Source of the DNA: DATCMA01 sp036563645
Lineage (GTDB): Bacteria; Actinomycetota; Actinomycetes; Mycobacteriales; Micromonosporaceae
Direction: 5' to 3'
DNA: 62,974 nt
Assembly (NCBI GenBank): GCA_036563645.1
Contig: DATCMA010000061.1
Coordinates: 1 to 62,974, forward strand
In this document: positions 34,895-44,546 of the stretch, piece by piece
Position numbering within the stretch: position 1 is the stretch's first letter
Layout: the number at the start of each line of letters is the position of its first letter
The notes under the pieces: model-generated
Databases searched by the model: none
The model's input: the letters and a program-made list of their open reading frames with translations, nothing else
What the model was told of the DNA's origin: nothing
Made by a program: the position numbers and the translations under genes

Positions 34895-36082
34895 ATGGCA
34901 CCGAAGCCCACTCCCGCCGACAAGTTCTCGTTCGGTCTCTGGACGGTGGGTTGGAGGGCCCGCGACACGTTCGGGGACGCCAGTCGTCCGCCGCTCGATC
35001 CCGTCGAGACAGTGCACCGGCTCGCCGAGCTCGGGGCGTGGGGCGTCACCTTCCACGACGACGACCTCGTGCCGTTCGGCTCCGACAACGCCCGCCGCGA
35101 CGCGGAGATCGCTCGGTTCCGCAAGGCGCTCGACGAGACCGGCATGGTCGTGCCGATGATCACCACCGACCTGTTCACCCACCCGGTGTTCAAGGACGGT
35201 GCGTTCACGAGCAACGACCGGCGCGTGCGGCGCTTTGCGCTGCGCAAGGTGATGCGCAACATCGACCTCGCCGCGGAGCTCGGCGCGAAGACGCTGGTGA
35301 TGTGGGGCGGTCGCGAGGGCTCCGAGTACGACGTCGCCAAGGACGTCCGCGCCGCGCTCGACCGGTACCGCGAGGCGGTGAACATCCTCACCCAGTACGT
35401 CATCGACCGCGGCTACGACCTGCGCTTCGCGTTGGAGCCGAAGCCGAACGAGCCGCGCGGTGACATCCTGCTGCCGACCGTCGGGCACGCGCTGGCCTTC
35501 ATCGAGACGTTGGAACACCCCGAGATGGTGGGCCTCAACCCCGAGGTCGGGCACGAGCAGATGGCCGGGCTCAACTTCGCCCACGGCATCGCCCAGGCGC
35601 TGTGGCACGGCAAGCTCTTCCACATTGACCTCAACGGTCAGCGTGGGGTGAAGTTCGACCAGGACCTCGTCTTCGGCCACGGCGACCTGCTCAACGCGTT
35701 CGCCCTCGTCGACCTGCTGGAGAATGGCGGGCCGAACGGCGGACCGGCCTACGACGGCCCGCGGCACTTCGACTACAAGCCGTCGCGGACCGAGGACATC
35801 TCCGGGGTGTGGGCCTCCGCTGAGGCGAACATGCGGACGTACCTGCTGCTCAAGGAGCGGGCCAAGGCGTTCCGAGCCGACCCGGAGGTGCAGGAGGCCC
35901 TGGCCGCGGCCAAGGTCGGCGAGCTGTCGATTCCGACGCTCAACGACGGCGAGTCCTACGCCGACCTGCTCGCTGACCGCAGCGCGTTCGAGGACTTCGA
36001 CCCGAACGCGGTCGGCGCGGAGGGTTACCACTTCGTCCGTCTCAACCAGTTGGCGGTCGAGCACCTGCTCGGTGCTCGCTGA
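34895..36082 (+). CDS. xylA: Xylose isomerase (class I)
   Basis: A 395-residue isomerase converting D-xylose to D-xylulose (and glucose to fructose). Its length and motifs match the short actinobacterial class: VTFHDDDL with catalytic His54 and Asp57, VMWGGREGSEYD, RFALEPKPNEPRGD (metal Glu), GLNPEVGHEQMAG (metal Glu and His) and HIDLNGQRGVKFDQDL (metal Asp). The N-terminal FSFGLWTVGWRARD is also typical. It is followed by xylB on the same strand after 94 bases that contain a GC-rich hairpin, which might reduce downstream expression. Control by the divergent ROK protein is expected. Confidence 0.97.
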   Translation: MAPKPTPADKFSFGLWTVGWRARDTFGDASRPPLDPVETVHRLAELGAWGVTFHDDDLVPFGSDNARRDAEIARFRKALDETGMVVPMITTDLFTHPVFKDGAFTSNDRRVRRFALRKVMRNIDLAAELGAKTLVMWGGREGSEYDVAKDVRAALDRYREAVNILTQYVIDRGYDLRFALEPKPNEPRGDILLPTVGHALAFIETLEHPEMVGLNPEVGHEQMAGLNFAHGIAQALWHGKLFHIDLNGQRGVKFDQDLVFGHGDLLNAFALVDLLENGGPNGGPAYDGPRHFDYKPSRTEDISGVWASAEANMRTYLLLKERAKAFRADPEVQEALAAAKVGELSIPTLNDGESYADLLADRSAFEDFDPNAVGAEGYHFVRLNQLAVEHLLGAR

Positions 36083-36176
36083 TGTCCTGACCCCTGGGGT
36101 CGGGGCGGGCGCGTCCGCTGCCCGCGCGTCCGCCCCGATCCCGCTCCCATCCTGAGAGGCGCCAGAGAGGCCGGAG

Positions 36177-37589
36177 ATGACGCTCGTCGCCGGAGTGGAC
36201 TCGTCCACCCAGTCGTGCAAGGTAGTGATCCGCGACGCCGACACGGGAGAGCTCGTACGCCAAGGGCGGGCTCCCCATCCCGACGGCACCGAGGTGCATC
36301 CGGACGCGTGGTGGCGCGCGCTCAACGACGCCATCGCCGAAGCGGGCGGCTTCGACGACGTGGCGGCGGTGAGCGTGGCCGGGCAACAGCACGGCATGGT
36401 CTGCCTCACCGACGCTGGGGAGGTGGTCCGGCCGGCGCTCCTGTGGAACGACACCCGGTCCGCGCCGGACGCCGAGGATCTCATTGCGGAGTTCGGCGGT
36501 GGCGAGGCCGGCCGGCGTGCCTGGGTGGAGGCGACCGGTTCGGTTCCGGTGGCGAGCTTCACGGTCACCAAACTGCGCTGGCTGGCCCGGAACGAACCCG
36601 AGGCGGCCGCGCGCACCGCGGCGGTCTGCCTCCCGCACGACTGGCTCACGTGGAAGCTCTCCGGGGCGCGGGGGATTGAGACGCTGCGGACCGACCGCGG
36701 GGACGCCAGCGGCACCGGGTACTGGTCGCCGGCGACCGGCGAGTACCGGATGGACCTGCTGCGGCACGCGTTCCAGCGGGAGGCGCTGCTGCCCACCGTG
36801 CTCCCCCCGACCGGCGTCGCCGGCGAGCTGCCCACCGGCGCGCTGCTCGGCCCGGGCACGGGCGACAACGCCGCCGCGGCGTTGGGGGTTGGCGCCCGTC
36901 CAGGGGACGTCATCGTCTCGATCGGCACCTCGGGCACGGTGTTCAGCGTCTCCGAGAAGCCGGCGGCGGACATCTCCGGGGCGGTCGCCGGTTTCGCTGA
37001 CGCCACCGGGCGGTTCCTGCCGTTGGTCTGCACCCTGAACGCGGCCCGAGTCCTCGACGCCGCCGCGACGATGCTAGGGGTGGATCACGACCGCCTCGCC
37101 GAGCTGGCCCTCTCCGCCCCGCCCGGTGCGGACGGCCTCGTCGTCGTGCCCTACCTGGAGGGGGAGCGAACCCCGAACCGGCCCCTGGCCACCGGCGCCG
37201 TCCACGGGTTGACCCTCGCCACCGCGACCCCCGCGCACGTCGCCCGGGCCGCCGTGGAGGGGATGCTCTGCGCGCTCGCGGACGGGCTCGACGCCCTGGT
37301 CGCCCAGGGAGCGCAGGTCAACCGCGTCATCCTCGTCGGCGGTGGGGCGCGCTCCGCGGCGGTCCGCCAGATCGCGCCGTCGATCTTCGGCTGCCCGGTC
37401 TTGGTGCCGCCGCCCGGGGAGTACGTGGCCGATGGCGCGGCACGGCAGGCCGCGTGGGTGCTGCGCGGGGGTGACCAGCCGCCGGAGTGGACCACCGGCC
37501 AGATCGAGCGCTACGAGGCGCCGGCAGTGCCGAGCATTCGCGAGCGGTACGCGGAGGCGCGCGACCACATCCTCAACCGCCGCGGCTAG
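36177..37589 (+). CDS. xylB: Xylulokinase
   Basis: A 470-residue FGGY-family kinase that phosphorylates D-xylulose to D-xylulose 5-phosphate for the pentose phosphate pathway. Phosphate-binding motif GVDSSTQSCKVV is at the N-terminus, SVAGQQHGMV and LLWNDTRSAPDAEDL follow (substrate region), then DASGTGYW, GTGDNAAAALG, VSIGTSGTVFS and the C-terminal ILVGGGARSAAVRQI adenosine site with VAPPPGEYVADGAARQAAW-like residues. ATG 36177 follows a purine-rich GAGAGGCCGGAG. The pair xylA-xylB gives a complete xylose entry route. Confidence 0.96.
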   Translation: MTLVAGVDSSTQSCKVVIRDADTGELVRQGRAPHPDGTEVHPDAWWRALNDAIAEAGGFDDVAAVSVAGQQHGMVCLTDAGEVVRPALLWNDTRSAPDAEDLIAEFGGGEAGRRAWVEATGSVPVASFTVTKLRWLARNEPEAAARTAAVCLPHDWLTWKLSGARGIETLRTDRGDASGTGYWSPATGEYRMDLLRHAFQREALLPTVLPPTGVAGELPTGALLGPGTGDNAAAALGVGARPGDVIVSIGTSGTVFSVSEKPAADISGAVAGFADATGRFLPLVCTLNAARVLDAAATMLGVDHDRLAELALSAPPGADGLVVVPYLEGERTPNRPLATGAVHGLTLATATPAHVARAAVEGMLCALADGLDALVAQGAQVNRVILVGGGARSAAVRQIAPSIFGCPVLVPPPGEYVADGAARQAAWVLRGGDQPPEWTTGQIERYEAPAVPSIRERYAEARDHILNRRG

Positions 37590-37684
37590 GCTAAGCAGGA
37601 CCGCGTCGGCCTCGCGGGGACACGGCCCGTGTCGTCTCGGCGGGTCGCCGTCGCACCGCGACCTCGTCGTGCTTCAGTCACCGC

Positions 37685-39142
37685 ATGTCCCGTCACCGGC
37701 CACGAGTCCGCGGCGGACGCACCCACCGGCGTTACAGCGTGGTGGTGTTCATCGTCCTCGCCTCGCTGGACAACGTCGCGATCGGCTTGGTCCCACCGCT
37801 CTACCGCAAGATCAGCGCGGCGCTCGGGGTAGGGCCGGGAGCGATCAGCGCGGTCACCGCCGCGACCTTCCTCATCAGCGCGGTCGCGGCGGTCGCCTGG
37901 GGATACACCGGGGACCGCTCCGACCGGAAACCGCTCCTCATGATCGGCACGGTGATCTGGTCGGCCGGTACCGCCGCGACCGCTGTCGCCGGTAGCTATC
38001 TCGCGTTCGTGTGCGCGCAGCTCATCGCCGCGGTCGGGCTGGGCGCGGTCGCCTCCGTCGGCTTCTCGGTGGTCAGCGACCTGATCGCGCCGGCGCGTCG
38101 CGGACTGGTGATGAGCCTGTGGGGGCTGTCGCAGGGGGTCGGCACCGTCGCCGGCACCCTGGTCAGCGGGCTGCTCGGACACACCGACTGGCGGCGTCCG
38201 TTCCTCGTCCTCACCGCGCTCGGGTTGCTCGCCACCGTGGCGTACTTGTTCACAGTGGATATCCGGCGGGGCGAGAGCGAACCTGAGCTGGCCGCGGCGT
38301 ACGCGGCCGGTGGCGAGTACGACTACCGCATCAGCCGGCGCGACCTGCCGCGCATCGCCGCCTGCCGCACCAACGTCTGGTTGGTGCTCCAAGGACTCCC
38401 CGCCCAAGTGGCGTTCGGATCGCTGGTGTGGCTGCCGGTGCTGTTCCAGACCCGGGCGGTCGCCCAGGGCTACTCCGAGGCGACAGCGATCATCATCGGC
38501 AGCGTGTTCGCCACGCTCTTCCAGGTCGGCGGCGGGCTGTCGATCCTGGGTGGCCTCGTCGGCGACCGGCTCCAGCGGCGTACCCCCCGGGGCCGGGCGT
38601 TGATCGCGGCGATCGGGATCCTGGCCGCTGTCCCCCTCTACCTGGTGTTGTTCTTCATCCCGATGCGGATCACGGTGCCTGACGGGGCGCCGACTGCGGT
38701 CGTGGTCCGCGCGGTGCTCACCAGTGTGGTCACCGAGCCGACCATCGGGTTCAGCCTGCTGCTCGCGCTCGTGGCGTTGGCGCTGACCTCGGCGAACTCT
38801 CCGAACTGGTACGCGCTCATCGTGGACGTCAACCCGCCGGAGTACCGCGGCACCGTCTACAGCCTCGGCAACCTGGTCAACGGGCTGGGGCGGGCCATCG
38901 GCAACGCCACGTTCCCGGTGGCGCTTAGGGCCCTTCAGGGGGCGATGTCCGCGCCGACGGCGTTCAGCGTCGCGCTGGCGGCCTTCCAGCTCTTCTTCGT
39001 CCCGTCCGGCGTCATGTACTGGCTCGCCTCCCGCAGCGCGCCCGCCGACATCGCGGCGGTCCGCACCCTGCTCGATGATCGGGCTTTCCTCGCCACCGCG
39101 CGGATGCGGCCGCCGGGCGATCCGCGTCGCCGTTCCGATTGA
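37685..39142 (+). CDS. MFS transporter
   Basis: A 485-residue major facilitator protein with about 12 TM segments. The loop 2-3 motif GYTGDRSDRKPLLMIG is characteristic of MFS proteins, with a second copy-like GGLVGDRLQRRTPRGRA between TM8 and TM9. The order VVFIVLASLDNVAIGLVPPLY to FFVPSGVMYWLASRS covers the whole fold, with a short charged tail. Spinster-like MFS proteins share the pattern and the substrate cannot be read from sequence. It follows xylB by 96 bases, so xylose or another sugar is possible. Its stop abuts the alpha-glucosidase stop with no spacer. Confidence 0.88.
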   Translation: MSRHRPRVRGGRTHRRYSVVVFIVLASLDNVAIGLVPPLYRKISAALGVGPGAISAVTAATFLISAVAAVAWGYTGDRSDRKPLLMIGTVIWSAGTAATAVAGSYLAFVCAQLIAAVGLGAVASVGFSVVSDLIAPARRGLVMSLWGLSQGVGTVAGTLVSGLLGHTDWRRPFLVLTALGLLATVAYLFTVDIRRGESEPELAAAYAAGGEYDYRISRRDLPRIAACRTNVWLVLQGLPAQVAFGSLVWLPVLFQTRAVAQGYSEATAIIIGSVFATLFQVGGGLSILGGLVGDRLQRRTPRGRALIAAIGILAAVPLYLVLFFIPMRITVPDGAPTAVVVRAVLTSVVTEPTIGFSLLLALVALALTSANSPNWYALIVDVNPPEYRGTVYSLGNLVNGLGRAIGNATFPVALRALQGAMSAPTAFSVALAAFQLFFVPSGVMYWLASRSAPADIAAVRTLLDDRAFLATARMRPPGDPRRRSD

Positions 39143-40816
39143 TCAGGGTGAATCCGGGCAGCGCGCCCAGACGGTGACGTCGGTGGGAATTCGGCCGTGC
39201 GCGTCCAGGGGAGCACTGGTGAGGATCGGCGTGGCCTCGGCGGGGAGCGTCGCCGGCTGGGCGCCGAAGTTCGTCACCACGAGGAGCTCGCCGTTGCGGA
39301 ACGCCAGCACGTCCGCGGGCGCGTCCACCCAGCGCAGCGTGCCGCGCCCGAGGCGGTACGCGCGGCGCAGCCGCACGGCGCTGCGGTACAGCTCGTAGGT
39401 GGAGCCGGGGACCCGGCGCTGGCGGTCGAGGGCGTACTCGGCCCACACCGCCGGCTGCGGCAGCCAGCTCTTGTCGCTGGGGCCGAAGCCGTACGAGGGG
39501 GCGTCCGCCACCCACGGGATCGGCACCCGACAGCCGTCCCGGCCCCGCTCGGTGTGCCCGCTGCGCACCCAGGTGGGGTCTTGGCGGGCCTCGTCGGGCA
39601 GCGTGGTGTGCTCCGGTAGCCCGAGCTCCTCGCCCTGGTAGAGGTACGCGGCACCGGGCAGAGCGAGCATGATCAGCGTCGCGGCGCGAGCGCGGCGCAG
39701 GCCGAGCGCGGTGTCGGGCTGGGGATCGTCCGCCCCGATGCCCCGGGGGATCGGCTCCCCGAGGGGCAGGGCGAGCCGGGTCGCGTGGCGCAGGACGTCG
39801 TGGTTGGACAGCACCCAGGTGGTCGGCGCGCCGACCGCGCGGGTGGCGGCGAGAGACCGGTCGATGACCGCGTACTGGGCCGGCGCGGTCCAGGCGGCCA
39901 TGAGGTATTCGAAGTTGAACGCCTGGTGCATCTCGTCCGGGCGGACGTACAACGCCAGGCGCTCGACCGGCTGCACCCACGCCTCGGCGACGAGGATCCG
40001 GTCCCCGGGATAACTATCCACAATGGAACGCCAGTCGCGGTAGATCTCGTGCACCCCGTCCTGGTCCCACATCGGGGGACGTGGCCCCTCGATCGGGGCC
40101 CCGGATACCGGCTCATCCGGGTAGTGCCAATCCGGCAGGCCCGTCTGTTTGACCAAGCCATGGGCGACGTCCACGCGGAAGCCGTCGACACCCCGGTCGA
40201 GCCAGAAGCGCAGGATGTCTCGGAACTCGGCGCGGACCTCGGGGTGATCCCAGTTGAGATCGGGCTGCCCCGCGTCGAACAGGTGGAGATACCACTGCCC
40301 CGGGCGTCCGTCCGGCTCGGTGACTCGGGTCCAGGCGGGTCCGCCGAAGACGCTGCGCCAGCCATTCGGCGGCTGCGCGCCGTCCGGGCCGCGCCCGTCG
40401 CGGAAGATGTAGCGGTCGCGGGCCGGGCTGCCCGGGCCGGCGGCGAGCGCCTCGGTGAACCACGGGTGCGCGACCGAGGTGTGGTTCGGAACCAGATCGA
40501 TGATCACCCGGAGCCCGAGCGCGTGCGCGCGGGCGAGCAGCGCGTCGAAATCGGCGAGCCGCCCGAAGATCGGGTCGACGTCTCGGTAGTCGGCGACGTC
40601 GTACCCGGCGTCGGCCTGGGGGGACGGGTAGAACGGCGAGAGCCACACCGCGTCCACGCCCAGATCGACGAGGTGGTCGAGCCGGGAGGTGATGCCCGGC
40701 AGGTCGCCGATCCCGTCGCCGTTGGAGTCGGCGAAGGAGCGGGGATAGATCTGGTAGATGACGGCGTCGCGCCACCAGGGGGTGTCCGCTTCGGGAGCGG
40801 TCGCGTCGTGCGTCAC
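39143..40816 (-). CDS. aglA: GH13 alpha-glucosidase (AglA-like)
   Basis: A 557-residue cytoplasmic GH13 alpha-glucosidase or oligo-1,6-glucosidase. The (beta/alpha)8 barrel motifs are AVIYQIYPRSFADSNGDGIG, DLVPNHTS, GFRVDVAHG (nucleophile Asp), LVAEAWVQ (acid Glu) and LSNHDVLRHATR (stabiliser Asp). There is no signal peptide, so it acts on imported sugars such as maltose, trehalose or isomaltose. It is the last gene of a minus-strand operon with SBP and two permeases, the order E-F-G-A found for alpha-glucoside systems. There is no ABC ATPase in the operon; a shared MsiK-like ATPase is expected elsewhere. Confidence 0.93.
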   Translation of the reverse strand: MTHDATAPEADTPWWRDAVIYQIYPRSFADSNGDGIGDLPGITSRLDHLVDLGVDAVWLSPFYPSPQADAGYDVADYRDVDPIFGRLADFDALLARAHALGLRVIIDLVPNHTSVAHPWFTEALAAGPGSPARDRYIFRDGRGPDGAQPPNGWRSVFGGPAWTRVTEPDGRPGQWYLHLFDAGQPDLNWDHPEVRAEFRDILRFWLDRGVDGFRVDVAHGLVKQTGLPDWHYPDEPVSGAPIEGPRPPMWDQDGVHEIYRDWRSIVDSYPGDRILVAEAWVQPVERLALYVRPDEMHQAFNFEYLMAAWTAPAQYAVIDRSLAATRAVGAPTTWVLSNHDVLRHATRLALPLGEPIPRGIGADDPQPDTALGLRRARAATLIMLALPGAAYLYQGEELGLPEHTTLPDEARQDPTWVRSGHTERGRDGCRVPIPWVADAPSYGFGPSDKSWLPQPAVWAEYALDRQRRVPGSTYELYRSAVRLRRAYRLGRGTLRWVDAPADVLAFRNGELLVVTNFGAQPATLPAEATPILTSAPLDAHGRIPTDVTVWARCPDSP

Positions 40817-40864
40817 CGACTCTCCTCCTCTCCGTCGACGTCGCCCATGGGGTGCCGCGGGTGG

Positions 40865-41827
40865 CTAGCCCTTGACGCTGCCGGCGAGCAGACCGCGGAC
40901 GAAGTACCGCTGCAAGGAGAGGAAGACGATCAGCGGGATGACCATCGAGACGAAGGCGCCGGAGGTCAGCCGCTGCCACTCGTTGCCGCGAGTACCGGCG
41001 AGTTCCGCCAGGCGGACGGTCAGCGGTGCGGTCTGGGGACCGCCGCCCGCGAAGATCAGCGCCACGAGCAGGTCGTTCCAGACCCACAGGAACTGGAAGA
41101 TGCCGAACGACGCCAGCGCCGGTGTGGTCAGCGGCAGCACGATGCTTCGGAAGATCTTGGCGTGGCTGGCGCCGTCGACCCGGGCCGCCTCGATGAGGTC
41201 CTCAGGCAGCTGCGAGATGAAGTTGTGCAGCAGGAAGATCCCCAAGGGCAGCGCGAAGCAGGTGTGCGCGAACCACACCTGGATGAAGCGCTCCTCGCCG
41301 GTCAAGTTCCAGGCCGGCAGGATCTGCACGCCGCCGATCGTCACGCCCTGGGAGAAGAAGCTCAGCAGCGGCACGAGCGCCATCTGCAGCGGCACGATCT
41401 GGAGCGCGAAGATTCCGATGTAGATCCAGTCGCGGCCCCGGAATTTGATCCACGCCAGCGCGTACGCCGCGAGCGCGGCGAAGGCGAGGGGGAAGAGCAC
41501 CGACGGGATCGTGATCACCAGGGAGTTGATGAAATACCCGGCGAGCTGGCCGGAGGAGGCGGAGCGCCCGAAGAGGACCTCCTGGTAGTTCTCCAGCGTG
41601 ATGCGGGGGTTCGCGAAGAACGTCCACCAGCCCGTGGTCTTGATGTCGTTCTCCGGCCGGAATGAGGAGATGAAGAGGCCGAAGGTTGGCGTGGTCCAGA
41701 GCACCGCGATGATGATCGAAACCACGGACGCGATCCGCGTGTTGAGCCGACGGCGGACTCGGGCGGCGATCCCGCCGGCCTGAGGTGGCGTCGCCACCTG
41801 AGAGGGAGTTGATGCGACCGCTGTCAT
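40865..41827 (-). CDS. aglG: ABC sugar permease, MalG-like
   Basis: A 320-residue inner-membrane permease with six TM segments and the EAA loop EDLIEAARVDGASHAKIFRS followed by IVLPLTTPALASF that docks the ATPase. The N-terminus has about 35 charged/Pro residues before TM1 (RIASVVSIIIAVLWTTPTFGL). It starts five bases after the upstream permease stop. It forms the channel with the MalF-like partner for the alpha-glucoside-type solute-binding protein. The specific symbol rests on operon order. Confidence 0.88.
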   Translation of the reverse strand: MTAVASTPSQVATPPQAGGIAARVRRRLNTRIASVVSIIIAVLWTTPTFGLFISSFRPENDIKTTGWWTFFANPRITLENYQEVLFGRSASSGQLAGYFINSLVITIPSVLFPLAFAALAAYALAWIKFRGRDWIYIGIFALQIVPLQMALVPLLSFFSQGVTIGGVQILPAWNLTGEERFIQVWFAHTCFALPLGIFLLHNFISQLPEDLIEAARVDGASHAKIFRSIVLPLTTPALASFGIFQFLWVWNDLLVALIFAGGGPQTAPLTVRLAELAGTRGNEWQRLTSGAFVSMVIPLIVFLSLQRYFVRGLLAGSVKG

Positions 41828-41831
41828 CGTC

Positions 41832-42887
41832 TCAGGCCCCCTGCCTCCGGAGGTTGCGAATCTGGTAGATCACGAGCGGGATCACCAGGATGAAGAGCAC
41901 GACCGCCAAGGCGGAGCCGCGTCCCACCTGGCCGTACCGGAACGCCTGGTTGTACATCTCCGTGGCGATCACGTTGGTCTCGAAGTTGCCGTTGGTCATC
42001 GTCCGGACGATGTCGAAGAGCTTGAGGGTGGCGATGGAGATCGTCACCACCACGACGACGAGCGCCGGACGGATGCTCGGCAGCGTGATCCGCCAGAACA
42101 TCTGCCACGCGTTGACCCCGTCGAGCCGGGCCGCCTCGATGATCTCCGCGGGGATCGCTTTGATCGCGGCGGACAGCACCACCATGGCGAATCCGGCTTG
42201 GATCCACACCATGACGATGATGAGGAAGAAGGTGTTGAGCGGCGGGTTCTGCAGCCACTGCTGCGGCTCACCCCCGGCCCACACCACGAGCTGGTTGAGC
42301 AAGCCAATCTGATCTTGCTCGGCGGAGCGATAGGCGTAGACGAACTTCCAGATGATGCCGGCGCCGACGAACGAGATCGCGGTCGGCATGAAGATGAGCG
42401 CCTTGGCGAACGACTCAAACCGCGAGCGGTCGACCAACACCGCGTAGATCAGGCCGACCGAGGTGGCCAACAAGGGCACCAGGATCACCCAGATCAGCGT
42501 GTTCCGCAAGACGATGAGGCTCTCGTCCTGCGAGAACATCCACGCGTAGTTATCCAGGCCAACCCATCGCTGTCCGGAGCCATCCATGAGGGACAGCACG
42601 ACGGTGCGGATCGTCGGCACGACCAGCCCGATGAACAGGAGCAGCACCGCCGGCAACAGCAAGAAAAACGCGAAAACCGCCTCGCTCCTGCGGGAGCGCC
42701 GTCGGGCTCGGGCGGTCGAGTCCTGGGCTTGAGCCGCGGCGGTCAGCCGGCGCTCGGCGCGGCGCGCGAACCAGTTCGGCACGGTGTCGAGCAGGAAGAG
42801 CAGCCCGCCCACGACGACGACAAAGGCGAGCAACCCCCAGCCCAGTATCAGGAGCTTCTCGCCGGCGGCGGCGACGTCGAATTTCAT
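41832..42887 (-). CDS. aglF: ABC sugar permease, MalF-like
   Basis: A 351-residue permease with eight predicted TM segments, the first pair set apart by a charged loop (RRAERRLTAAAQAQDSTARARRRSRR). The EAA loop is EIIEAARLDGVNAWQMFWRI then TLPSIRPALVV. The extended N-terminal hairpin is typical of MalF-type partners. It follows the solute-binding protein gene by 67 bases and overlaps neither neighbour. Confidence 0.88.
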   Translation of the reverse strand: MKFDVAAAGEKLLILGWGLLAFVVVVGGLLFLLDTVPNWFARRAERRLTAAAQAQDSTARARRRSRRSEAVFAFFLLLPAVLLLFIGLVVPTIRTVVLSLMDGSGQRWVGLDNYAWMFSQDESLIVLRNTLIWVILVPLLATSVGLIYAVLVDRSRFESFAKALIFMPTAISFVGAGIIWKFVYAYRSAEQDQIGLLNQLVVWAGGEPQQWLQNPPLNTFFLIIVMVWIQAGFAMVVLSAAIKAIPAEIIEAARLDGVNAWQMFWRITLPSIRPALVVVVVTISIATLKLFDIVRTMTNGNFETNVIATEMYNQAFRYGQVGRGSALAVVLFILVIPLVIYQIRNLRRQGA

Positions 42888-42954
42888 CCACCCTCCCTCC
42901 GATGTGCGAGCGGTGGTGGCCGGCCCGCGGACGCGGGCCGGCCACCACGAACGG

Positions 42955-44289
42955 TCACCTGGGCCAGGAGTTCTCGATGAAGTCGAGGGTGGCCTTCGTG
43001 TCCTTGCCGTTGACCCAGTCGACCAAGCCCTTCCAGAAGGTCCCCGTGCCGACCGCGGCCGGCATCAGGTCAGAGCCGTCGAAACGGAACGTGGTATTGG
43101 GATCCTGCAGGATCTGGACGGAGAGCTTGTCGATCGGGTTCGCCACGTTGTTGAGGTCCAGTCCCTTGTTCGCCGACACCCAGTTGCCGAGCTTGGCACG
43201 GCTGTTGGCGTGCTCCGCCGAGGCGAGGTAGGTCTGCACCGCCTGGACCTCAGGCCGGTCGGAGAAAGCGACGACGAACTCACCGCCGCCGAGCACCGGC
43301 TTGCCCTTGCTCGGGTCGATCGGGGGGAAGTAGAAGGCGTAGACGTCGCCGTCCTCACCGACCTTCGTTCCCTCCGGCCACTGGTTGGCGTAGAACGACG
43401 CCTGCCGGTGCAGTGCGCACTTGCCCTCGAGGATGGGCAGACCGGCTTCCTGGAACGAGGTCGAGGCGATGGTCTTGACGTCGCCGAAGCCGCCGTTGAC
43501 GTACTTGGGGTTCTTGAGGATCCGGCCAGCCTGGTCGAACGCCTCCGCGACCCGCGGATCGTTGAACGGGATGCCGTGCGTGGTCCACTGGTCGTAGACC
43601 TCCGGCCCTTGGGTGCGGAGCATGAGGTCCTCGATCCAGTCGGTGGCCGGCCAGCCGGTCGCGTCACCGGATTCGATGCCCACGCACCACGGCTTGATGC
43701 CCGAGTCGGCGATCTGGTCGCTGAGCGCGAGGAGCTCGTCCCAGGTCTCCGGCACCTTCCAGCCCTTCTCCTGGAACATCTTCGGCGAATACCAGACGAA
43801 GGACTTCACGTTGGAGCCGAGCGGTGCGCCGTAGAAGGTGCCGTTGACCGTGCTGTACTTCAGCCAGTCAGCGGGGTAGTTCTTCTCCGCCATCGCCTTG
43901 GTCTCCGCCGAGGCGGGCTTGAGCTTGCCGGCTTCGGCGAAGCGGGTGAGCAGCCCCGGCTGCGGGATGAAGGCGATGTCCGGCGGGTTCCCACCGTCCA
44001 CACGCACCTGGAGCTGCGCCTCAAACTCGCCACTGCCCTCGTAGGCGATGGTGATGCCGGTGCACTTGCTGAACTCTTCCCACGATTGTTCGAGCAGATC
44101 GGCCTCGACGTCCCGAATGGAGGCGTAGATCGTCACTGTCGTGCCGTCGTGGCCCTGGTACTGCTCGTATGCCCCGCAGTTCTCGCTGCTCGCCTCCTCA
44201 CTATCGGACGAGCACGCGGTGGCACCGAGGGCCAGGCTCATCGCGCTGGCGATCGCGATGGCGTGGCGCGTCCTGGACAAGGCCGCCAT
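42955..44289 (-). CDS. aglE: Alpha-glucoside ABC solute-binding lipoprotein
   Basis: A 444-residue lipoprotein of the family 1 extracellular solute-binding class. The signal with lipobox LGATAC puts the lipidated Cys near residue 26. The mature part shows VTIYASIRDVEADLLEQSW, GNPPDIAFIPQPGLLTRFAE, GTFYGAPLGSNVKSFVWYSP and SDQIADSGIKPWCVGIESG, close to maltose/alpha-glucoside binders. ATG 44289 follows AGGAGG; longer frames run through the intergenic operator and are rejected. It begins the operon and should be repressed through the LacI-type site upstream. Confidence 0.9.
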   Translation of the reverse strand: MAALSRTRHAIAIASAMSLALGATACSSDSEEASSENCGAYEQYQGHDGTTVTIYASIRDVEADLLEQSWEEFSKCTGITIAYEGSGEFEAQLQVRVDGGNPPDIAFIPQPGLLTRFAEAGKLKPASAETKAMAEKNYPADWLKYSTVNGTFYGAPLGSNVKSFVWYSPKMFQEKGWKVPETWDELLALSDQIADSGIKPWCVGIESGDATGWPATDWIEDLMLRTQGPEVYDQWTTHGIPFNDPRVAEAFDQAGRILKNPKYVNGGFGDVKTIASTSFQEAGLPILEGKCALHRQASFYANQWPEGTKVGEDGDVYAFYFPPIDPSKGKPVLGGGEFVVAFSDRPEVQAVQTYLASAEHANSRAKLGNWVSANKGLDLNNVANPIDKLSVQILQDPNTTFRFDGSDLMPAAVGTGTFWKGLVDWVNGKDTKATLDFIENSWPR

Positions 44290-44349
44290 GGTCCTCCTTC
44301 CTGTCGGCGTCGACGAGCCGATAGTCGATGGTCGTCGAGCGTCCTCACA

Positions 44350-44362
44350 TGCAAGCGCTTTA
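44350..44362. promoter_or_regulatory. LacI/MalR-type operator upstream of aglE
   Basis: TGCAAGCGCTTTA with palindromic core AAGCGCTT (44353-44360), 61 bases before the aglE start. It is the core pattern of LacI-family sugar regulators. No LacI gene lies in the window. Confidence 0.6.
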
Positions 44363-44546
44363 CCTGGTGGACCGTCTAGACCTGGGACAACACGAGCCCG
44401 TAACGATTGAGCGACCTGTCCGACACAACGCTGAAAAATGGACAGAAATCTCTGTCGTGAGATCTGGGTAGGAAGGAGGAAAGTTCCCAGAAAGGCTGAG
44501 GTTTCCCCGAGCCCGACGGGCTGGCGTCGCGCATCCGCCCGGCGGG

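Noticed and set aside
39785..41665. A 626-codon plus-strand frame across the GH13 and permease genes
   Set aside because: Antisense to well-supported genes with clear motifs, and its composition is typical of shadow frames.
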